In this document: positions 5,673 through 10,245 of the stretch, in pieces | Layout: each line of letters opens with the position of its first letter | How positions within the stretch are numbered: the first letter of the stretch is position 1 | From: Gammaproteobacteria bacterium | Lineage (GTDB): Bacteria; Pseudomonadota; Gammaproteobacteria; Chromatiales; Chromatiaceae | Length of the DNA: 10,245 bases | Direction of reading: 5' to 3' | Assembly: GCA_008080925.1 (NCBI GenBank) | Contig: VMDJ01000162.1 | Coordinates: 1-10,245 of the forward strand | Notes under the pieces: generated by a model | What the model saw: the letters and a program-made list of their open reading frames with translations, nothing else | Told to the model about the DNA's origin: nothing | Databases searched by the model: none | Made by a program: the position numbers and the translations under genes

Positions 5673-7333
5673 GCGCTAGCGCGCTGAATCATCTCTGCTG
5701 CATGGTTGAGTGTACTTTCTGTGATTTCCACACCACCCATCATGCGTGCGATTTCTTGGGTGCGCGTTTTATTATCCAAAGCAGTGATATGTGTTTCTGT
5801 AGATGAAGACTTGCTGGTCTTCTTAACAAGGTAGTGATGGTTTGATTGAGCGGCCACTTGAGCTAAGTGTGTGACGCAGAGCACTTGTCGTGTTTTACCC
5901 AACTCTCTTAAAAGTTTTCCAACAACCTCAGCAACTGCACCGCCGATACCGACATCGACTTCGTCGAAAATGAGCGTTGGTAGTTCGGTGCAGCTTGCCG
6001 TAGCTACTTGAATCGCTAATGAGATTCGCGAAAGCTCACCACCTGATGCGGTTTCATCTAATGCGCTAGCCACTTGTCCGGCATTGGTTTGCACCATAAA
6101 TTGAATGAGATCGTCTCCATGTTTGCTGTGATGATCTTGCGCGCTTAGCTCGACAGTGAATTGTCCTTGCTCCATGCCGAGGGTGTGCATGCTTTGAGTC
6201 ACTTCTTGACTAAGTTTTTTCGCGGCCTTTTGGCGACTTTTATGTAGTTTGCCTGATGCGGCTATATAAGTTTCTAGTGCCTGTTTAACCTGAGTTTCTT
6301 GTTTATCAATGTTGCTGTCTGCGTGCTGTAGCTGTTCTAGCTCACTGCTTAAAGTGTTGAATAGCTCAGGTAATTGATCGATCTCGATATGATGCTTGCG
6401 TGAGGCGTTATGACATTGCGCGATCTGCTGATCAAGCTGCGATAACTGTTCAGGATCCAGCTCAATGCTATCGGCGTAGTGATTAAGTGACTGGGATGCT
6501 TCATCGACCTGAATCGATGCAGATTCGAGCAAAGAGGCTGTGTCTTTTAGGCTCGAATCAATTTCAGCGAGAGAGCTGACTTGCTGGCTGAGACGGGTGA
6601 GTAATCGACTGATATCGATCTCGTCATTATCGAGTTGTTGTGTAATGGATTGTGTTTGCGCCAACAGGGATTCAGCATGGCTAAGTCGTTTGTGTGTTTG
6701 TTCGATCTGATCAAACGACTTTGCTATCTCTTGAATGGATTCTAACTCGCTCACTTGGAAATTGAGATAGTCGAGCCGAGCAGCACCTTCAGCCAGATTC
6801 GATTTAAGTGAATCCAGTGATTGCTGAGCGCGTTGCCAATGATCAAAGCTTTTGGCTGTTTCTTCCAGAAGCTGAGGGTGATTGGCATAATCATCTAGCA
6901 AAGAGCGTTGATGTGATTTTCTGAGCAAGCCTTGATGCGCATGCTGGCCATGAATAGCGATGATCATATTCGCTAAGGTTTGCAGCGATGTCTGTGGTGC
7001 AGGGCTGCCATTGATGTAAGCGCGTGAACGGCCTTCCTTCACTAGCACGCGTCGTAGTACGAGCTGACCATCATCCGCTAAATCATTTTCTTCGAGCCAC
7101 TGTCGGGCTTTGTTGCAATCGCTGATATCAAAAATAGCGCTGACCTCGGCTTTATCTGCGCCTTGTCTAATCATTTTGGCGTCGGCTTTATCGCCAAGCG
7201 TTAAGCCAAGGGCGTCGATCAGTATGGATTTACCTGCGCCTGTTTCACCGGTCATGGCATGCATGCCCGCATGAAACTCCAGTTCTAGTTGCTTAACAAT
7301 GACAAGATCTTTGATCGAGATATGGGTCAGCAT
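5669..7333 (-). CDS. recN: DNA repair protein RecN
   Basis: A 554-residue SMC-like ATPase (E. coli RecN is 553) that acts in recombinational repair of double-strand breaks. The N-terminal head carries Walker A GETGAGKS at residues 29-36; a long coiled-coil region spans roughly 150-380, rich in Q, E, S and L. The C-terminal head carries the ABC-type signature ETASGGELSRISLAIQ and Walker B PTLIFDEVDVGIGG, followed by the CVTHLAQVAA switch segment. The ATG overlaps the nadK TGA by 1 nt (TGATG), so it is probably co-transcribed and coupled with nadK. No LexA box of its own is seen directly in front; the nearest candidate is upstream of nadK. The C-terminus is ...RASA rather than the LAA end that targets E. 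coli RecN to ClpXP. Confidence 0.97.
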   Translation of the reverse strand: MLTHISIKDLVIVKQLELEFHAGMHAMTGETGAGKSILIDALGLTLGDKADAKMIRQGADKAEVSAIFDISDCNKARQWLEENDLADDGQLVLRRVLVKEGRSRAYINGSPAPQTSLQTLANMIIAIHGQHAHQGLLRKSHQRSLLDDYANHPQLLEETAKSFDHWQRAQQSLDSLKSNLAEGAARLDYLNFQVSELESIQEIAKSFDQIEQTHKRLSHAESLLAQTQSITQQLDNDEIDISRLLTRLSQQVSSLAEIDSSLKDTASLLESASIQVDEASQSLNHYADSIELDPEQLSQLDQQIAQCHNASRKHHIEIDQLPELFNTLSSELEQLQHADSNIDKQETQVKQALETYIAASGKLHKSRQKAAKKLSQEVTQSMHTLGMEQGQFTVELSAQDHHSKHGDDLIQFMVQTNAGQVASALDETASGGELSRISLAIQVATASCTELPTLIFDEVDVGIGGAVAEVVGKLLRELGKTRQVLCVTHLAQVAAQSNHHYLVKKTSKSSSTETHITALDNKTRTQEIARMMGGVEITESTLNHAAEMIQRASA

Positions 7334-8274
7334 CAGAGTGTCTTGGGGTGGCTTCCCCAGCCAAGTTTGGTGCGCAGAACCTTATAGTGATCATGGCCTG
7401 CTGGGTGCAATAAGCGTAGTGGTTTATCGAACTTTCGAATGGTGACTTTCTCATTCGATTTAAGTTCGAGCATCTCTTGGCCATCACAGCTGACACGAAC
7501 CTCTTGAGGATCTGTTTTGCCGCAAACGCCAATTTGTATCTCGGTATTCCCGGGTACCACGATCGGGCGATTACTCAGTGTATGAGGGCAAATCGGCACA
7601 AGTGATATCGCGTCTAGGCTAGGGGAAAGCAAAGGACCGCCACCCGAGAGTGCATAAGCTGTTGAGCCGGTGGGTGTAGAGATAACGATGCCATCCGATC
7701 GTTGTGAATCGATCGAACTGCCATTGATCCAAGTTTCAAACTCGATCATGCGCGCCACATTCCATTTCTGTAGCACGACATCGTTCATAGCAAGTTGTGG
7801 CTTTTGATTACCTACTTGGCACTCAAGCAAAGTGCGGTCATCGGCTTCGTAATGACCAGCGAGAACGCTAGAGACAACCTCGCATACATTGGTCGGTGAA
7901 ATATCAACAAGGAATCCAAGACGCCCAAGATTGATACCCAGAATAGGAGTGCTAGTAGGAACAATTTCACGTGCACAATGCAGTAGGGTGCCATCACCAC
8001 CGACCACGATCACCAGATCGCTTTTCTCCGCAAGAGCGCAAAGGTCATCACTGCCGGGTTCATTAACCAACGGCCCCGCAGCCTTATCAAACAGCACCTC
8101 ACATTGATGCTCTTTAAGGCAGGCATGAAGTTCACTCAGCGTCTGAACGAGCTGATCTGAAACATCGGGTTTGCCAACAATAGCAATGGTTTTAAAAGCA
8201 GATGATTTTGACACGTGAGGGTCCAATTTAGTCTGACTAAAGCTAGCACGAGGGCAGTTAAGGTAAAAGAACAT
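7333..8274 (-). CDS. nadK: NAD kinase
   Basis: Phosphorylates NAD to NADP with ATP or polyphosphate, in the cytoplasm. Motifs in the 313-residue reading: GGDGT at 92-96 (catalytic and nucleotide binding), NDVVL at 164-168, SDGIVISTPTGSTAYALSGGGP at about 193-214, and the closing TKLGWG. Two starts are possible. The ATG at 8274 has AAGGTG 5 nt upstream and gives 313 residues, with an N-terminal stretch (MFFYLNCPRASFSQTKLDPH) not typical of the family. The GTG at 8212-8214 gives 293 residues, the normal size, with a weaker TTGGA site. I list the longer form because of its better ribosome site, but the shorter one is a serious alternative. It is divergent from hrcA and leads the nadK-recN unit. 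Confidence 0.95.
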   Translation of the reverse strand: MFFYLNCPRASFSQTKLDPHVSKSSAFKTIAIVGKPDVSDQLVQTLSELHACLKEHQCEVLFDKAAGPLVNEPGSDDLCALAEKSDLVIVVGGDGTLLHCAREIVPTSTPILGINLGRLGFLVDISPTNVCEVVSSVLAGHYEADDRTLLECQVGNQKPQLAMNDVVLQKWNVARMIEFETWINGSSIDSQRSDGIVISTPTGSTAYALSGGGPLLSPSLDAISLVPICPHTLSNRPIVVPGNTEIQIGVCGKTDPQEVRVSCDGQEMLELKSNEKVTIRKFDKPLRLLHPAGHDHYKVLRTKLGWGSHPKTL

Positions 8275-8290
8275 TTGTTCACCTTGACAG
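8275..8290. promoter_or_regulatory. Possible LexA-like box between nadK and hrcA
   Basis: TTGT-N8-ACAG (read on the minus strand, CTGT-N8-ACAA) matches 7 of 8 core positions of the gammaproteobacterial LexA box CTGT-N8-ACAG. It lies directly upstream of the nadK ATG, at the head of the nadK-recN unit, and overlaps the hrcA -35 box. The interior (TCACCTTG) lacks the usual AT alternation, so chance is quite possible. Confidence 0.25.
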
Positions 8291-8313
8291 CGCTTTTTGC
8301 TCGTTCGGATAAT
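8284..8313 (+). promoter_or_regulatory. Sigma-70-type promoter of hrcA
   Basis: TTGACA at 8284-8289 (perfect -35), an 18-nt spacer, then GATAAT at 8308-8313 (5 of 6 match to TATAAT). Transcription would start near 8320, about 20-25 nt before the hrcA start codon. The element lies directly behind the divergent nadK start, whose ribosome site it overlaps. Confidence 0.7.
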
Positions 8314-8342
8314 GCTTGTATTAACTCAGACGGATCACTCTT

Positions 8343-9395
8343 TTGCCCGGTTTGCCAGAAACATCGATAAACGAACGAGCGCAGCACTTCTTACGTGTGT
8401 TGATTGAGCGTTATATTCTTGATGGTCAGCCAGTTGGTTCAAGAACACTAGCTAAGGATTCAGGGCTCGATTTATCACCGGCAACCATTCGAAATGTGAT
8501 GGCTGATCTCGAAGATGCCGGTCTCATTATTTCGCCGCATACCTCTGCGGGTCGCATCCCCACAGCGAATGGCTACCGCATGTTTGTGGATGCATTGATT
8601 GCTTCGCAGAACGTTGATCAGAAGCTACTGTGCTCGATCAGCCAAGAGTTTCAGGTTTCAGATAAAAAAGGTGGTGACATTATTCACTCCACCTCTGAGC
8701 TGCTCTCGAATATGACGCATCTTGCTGGTGTGGTGATGGTGCCAAAACGTAACTCTGAGACGATTCGTCAGATTGAGTTTGTGCCCTTATCTGGCACGCG
8801 TGTTTTGACTGTTATCGTCACCTCAGCGGGCGAGATATTGAATCGTTTGATTGAAACCTCACGCGAATTCACTCGCAGTGAGCTGGAGCAATTCAGCAAG
8901 ATCGTTACCCAGCAATATGCCAACACCCACCTTGAGGGCGTGCGTAAACGCGTCTTTGAGCAAATGCAGGCAGATCGCCAGCATATGGATAAATTGATGG
9001 CAGATGCTCTCTCAATGGCAGAACAGGCCTTTGGCTCGGGTGATGATGTGCCTGCCGACATGATTGTGTCTGGTCAGACCAATCTCATGGATTTCGATGA
9101 GCTCGCTCAGATGGACCGTCTGCGTGGCTTATTTAACGCCTTCACTGAGAAACAAGAGATTCTTCATCTACTGGACCGAGCGCTCGACGCAGATGGTCTG
9201 CAGATCTTTATTGGTGAAGAATCTGGCTACACTACGCTGCGAGATTGTAGTGTGATCACCGCACCTTATGAGGTCGATAATGAGGTGATCGGTGTTTTGG
9301 GTGTGATTGGCCCAACTCGAATTAATTACGACCGCGTCATTCCCATCGTCGATATCACTGCGAAATTATTCGGCGCAGCCTTGAAAACCCGCTAA
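8343..9395 (+). CDS. hrcA: Heat-inducible transcription repressor HrcA
   Basis: A 350-residue repressor that in other bacteria binds CIRCE elements at groESL and dnaK operons and needs GroEL for activity. The N-terminal winged helix has ERAQHFLRVLIERYILDGQPVGS (11-33), the recognition region GLDLSPATIRNVMADLEDAGLI (41-62) and SPHTSAGRIPTANGYRMFVD (64-83). The C-terminal GAF-like domain shows IFIGEESGY and a closing GVLGVIGPTRINYDRVIPIV. There is an in-frame TAA at 8322-8324 and no ATG or GTG before the conserved domain. TTG at 8343, with GGA 8 nt upstream, is therefore the best start; TTG at 8352 is a second possibility. The last codons and stop are part of the grpE sigma-32 promoter. No CIRCE sequence is seen in this window. 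Confidence 0.95.
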   Translation: MPGLPETSINERAQHFLRVLIERYILDGQPVGSRTLAKDSGLDLSPATIRNVMADLEDAGLIISPHTSAGRIPTANGYRMFVDALIASQNVDQKLLCSISQEFQVSDKKGGDIIHSTSELLSNMTHLAGVVMVPKRNSETIRQIEFVPLSGTRVLTVIVTSAGEILNRLIETSREFTRSELEQFSKIVTQQYANTHLEGVRKRVFEQMQADRQHMDKLMADALSMAEQAFGSGDDVPADMIVSGQTNLMDFDELAQMDRLRGLFNAFTEKQEILHLLDRALDADGLQIFIGEESGYTTLRDCSVITAPYEVDNEVIGVLGVIGPTRINYDRVIPIVDITAKLFGAALKTR

Positions 9396-9407
9396 TCATC
9401 CCCATCT
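9380..9407 (+). promoter_or_regulatory. Sigma-32 (RpoH) heat-shock promoter of grpE
   Basis: CTTGAAA at 9380-9386, a 13-nt spacer, then CCCCATCT at 9400-9407 agrees with the RpoH consensus CTTGAAA-N(11-16)-CCCCATnT at every fixed position. The -35 lies within the last codons of hrcA and the hrcA stop codon falls in the spacer. Transcription would begin near 9414, giving a grpE leader of about 70 nt. Confidence 0.85.
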
Positions 9408-9485
9408 ACCTGCAAAGTTTAGGTTAATCAGCGACTTAGCTGAGAAACTTATTATTATTTATCAATAGCTTAGCAGGTCTTTTTC

Positions 9486-10064
9486 ATGAGCGATGAGAAG
9501 AATGAAAACCCAGTCGAAGAGACGGTAGAAAACGTCGAAGCGGTATTGGAAGAAGAGATTTCAGCCAGTGAGGGTGATGCAGATGCGATGTCTTCTGAGC
9601 TCGCAGCGCTGCAAAAGAAAGCTGATGAGCATTATGACCAACTGGTTCGCGCTCACGCAGAAATCGAAAATCTCAAGCGCCGCCACACTCAGGAGCTTGA
9701 AAAAGCGCACAAATATGCACTCGATAAGTTCGTGGGTGAGCTTTTGACCATTTGGGACAGTTTGGAGCTTGGACTTCAAGCCGCGCAAAACGATGAGGCT
9801 GATGTGGCGTCATTGCGTGAAGGCACTGAGCTCACCGTCAAAATGTTTGGTGATGTGATGGAGAAATTCAACGTTGAGCGCATCAACCCTGAGGGTGAGT
9901 CCTTCAATCCTGAATTCCATCAAGCCATGTCGATGGTTCCAAATGCCGAGATGGCGCCAAACACCGTGATGGCAGTCATGCAGAAGGGCGTGTCGTTGAA
10001 TGGACGTTTGATCCGACCAGCCATGGTGGTTGTCTCTCAGGCGATGCCAGAAGCAGCGGAATAA
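9486..10064 (+). CDS. grpE: Nucleotide exchange factor GrpE
   Basis: A 192-residue co-chaperone that releases ADP from DnaK; it acts as a cytoplasmic dimer. The first 35 residues are strongly acidic and probably disordered. A long coiled-coil helix follows, about 36-85 (AALQKKADEHYDQLVRAHAE, ENLKRRHTQELEKAHKYALDKF), then the four-helix dimer region. The C-terminal beta domain that contacts DnaK has the family signature INPEGESFNPEFHQAMSMVP (133-152) and VMQKGVSLNGRLIRPAMVVVS (164-184). The size fits E. coli GrpE (197). ATG at 9486 has AGG 8 nt upstream. It follows hrcA after 90 nt and precedes dnaK after 86 nt, each gap carrying or adjoining its own heat-shock promoter. Confidence 0.97.
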   Translation: MSDEKNENPVEETVENVEAVLEEEISASEGDADAMSSELAALQKKADEHYDQLVRAHAEIENLKRRHTQELEKAHKYALDKFVGELLTIWDSLELGLQAAQNDEADVASLREGTELTVKMFGDVMEKFNVERINPEGESFNPEFHQAMSMVPNAEMAPNTVMAVMQKGVSLNGRLIRPAMVVVSQAMPEAAE

Positions 10065-10076
10065 ATAATCAGATCA

Positions 10077-10104
10077 GGGGCTTGAAACACCAATTTCAGT
10101 CCCC
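10077..10104. repeat. Inverted repeat (hairpin) between grpE and dnaK, overlapping the dnaK promoter
   Basis: The arms 10077-10087 (GGGGCTTGAAA) and 10094-10104 (TTTCAGTCCCC) pair over 11 positions with one C-U mismatch and one G-U pair, around a 6-nt loop (CACCAA). In RNA reading through from grpE this would be a stable stem 12 nt after the stop codon. No T tract follows (ACTTATACATT), so it is not a standard terminator; partial attenuation or 3' end protection is possible. Confidence 0.6.
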
Positions 10105-10110
10105 ACTTAT
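10081..10110 (+). promoter_or_regulatory. Sigma-32 (RpoH) heat-shock promoter of dnaK
   Basis: CTTGAAA at 10081-10087, a 13-nt spacer, and CCCCACTTAT at 10101-10110. The -35 is perfect and the -10 differs from CCCCATnT at one fixed position (C for T). Geometry is identical to the grpE promoter. The expected start near 10117 leaves a leader of about 35 nt before dnaK. Confidence 0.8.
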
Positions 10111-10150
10111 ACATTAATCAAAATTAAACCAGTTTTTACGGAGAACCCCG

Positions 10151-10245
10151 ATGGGCAAAATTATTGGTATTGACTTAGGTACAACCAACTCGTGTGTGTC
10201 AGTGATGGACGGCAAAACGGCGCGTGTTATTGAGAACAGCGAAGG
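10151..10245 (+). CDS. dnaK: Molecular chaperone DnaK (Hsp70), N-terminal fragment
   Basis: The first 31 codons of DnaK; the gene runs out of the window. MGKIIGIDLGTTNSCVSVMDG is the phosphate-1 loop of the Hsp70 ATPase domain and nearly invariant among proteobacteria. The ATG is preceded by GGAGA at 10140-10144. It is preceded by its own sigma-32 promoter and by grpE, the usual hrcA-grpE-dnaK order. Confidence 0.98.
   Translation, partial: MGKIIGIDLGTTNSCVSVMDGKTARVIENSE

Noticed and set aside
8240..8262. CTAGCACGAG near 8243-8252 as half of a CIRCE element
   Set aside because: It resembles TTAGCACTC only partly, and no GAGTGCTAA partner occurs 9 nt away.
1..10245. A novel defence or mobile system
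   Set aside because: Every substantial frame belongs to a recognised core family and no CRISPR, transposase, phage or toxin-antitoxin module is visible, apart from RatA, whose toxin label is disputed.

Overview
This is chromosomal, core-genome DNA of a gammaproteobacterium. Gene content and order (smpB, ratA, rnfH, bamE, fur, recN, nadK, grpE, dnaK) match the block known from Pseudomonas and, in part, Escherichia coli. The tmRNA tag ANDDNYALAA, a BamE lipoprotein with an LTAGCST lipobox and RpoH-type promoters agree with that. A classical hrcA in front of grpE-dnaK points to one of the gammaproteobacterial groups that keep HrcA alongside sigma-32. I cannot name the genus. I see no insertion sequence, prophage, CRISPR array, tRNA or defence system. 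The window is dense and conserved, and its interest lies in gene arrangement and regulatory sites.

Layout, left to right. (1) 2-1002, plus strand: the C-terminal end of a single-domain malic enzyme, overlapped by a DUF599 membrane protein. (2) 1036-1409: ssrA (tmRNA), complete, with an extended -10 promoter and a 3' hairpin. (3) 1462-3246, plus strand: a neurotransmitter:sodium symporter (NSS) gene abutting ratA. (4) 3243-3725, minus strand: smpB, convergent with ratA. (5) 3803-4132 rnfH (plus) converges on bamE (4129-4641, minus). (6) 4727-5672, plus: fur and a GmhB-like HAD phosphatase, overlapping by 8 nt, with a Fur-box-like site in front. (7) 5669-8274, minus: nadK-recN, a two-gene unit with a 1-nt overlap. 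(8) 8343 to the end, plus: hrcA, grpE and the start of dnaK, the heat-shock chaperone locus. hrcA has a sigma-70-type promoter; grpE and dnaK each have their own near-consensus sigma-32 promoter.

How the genes work together. ssrA and smpB form the trans-translation ribosome-rescue system. RatA and RnfH are its usual genomic companions, but here smpB sits inverted between them and a transporter gene separates ssrA from ratA. BamE belongs to the outer-membrane beta-barrel assembly machine. Fur is the iron-responsive repressor and may control itself and bamE through the shared intergenic region. NadK makes NADP, and RecN is an SMC-like DNA-repair ATPase. GrpE and DnaK are the nucleotide-exchange factor and Hsp70, with HrcA as the local repressor gene. 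All three convergent gene pairs overlap by exactly 4 nt at their stop codons, leaving no room for intergenic terminators.

Stretches over 300 bases without a protein gene: only 1003-1461, which is filled by ssrA and its flanking signals.
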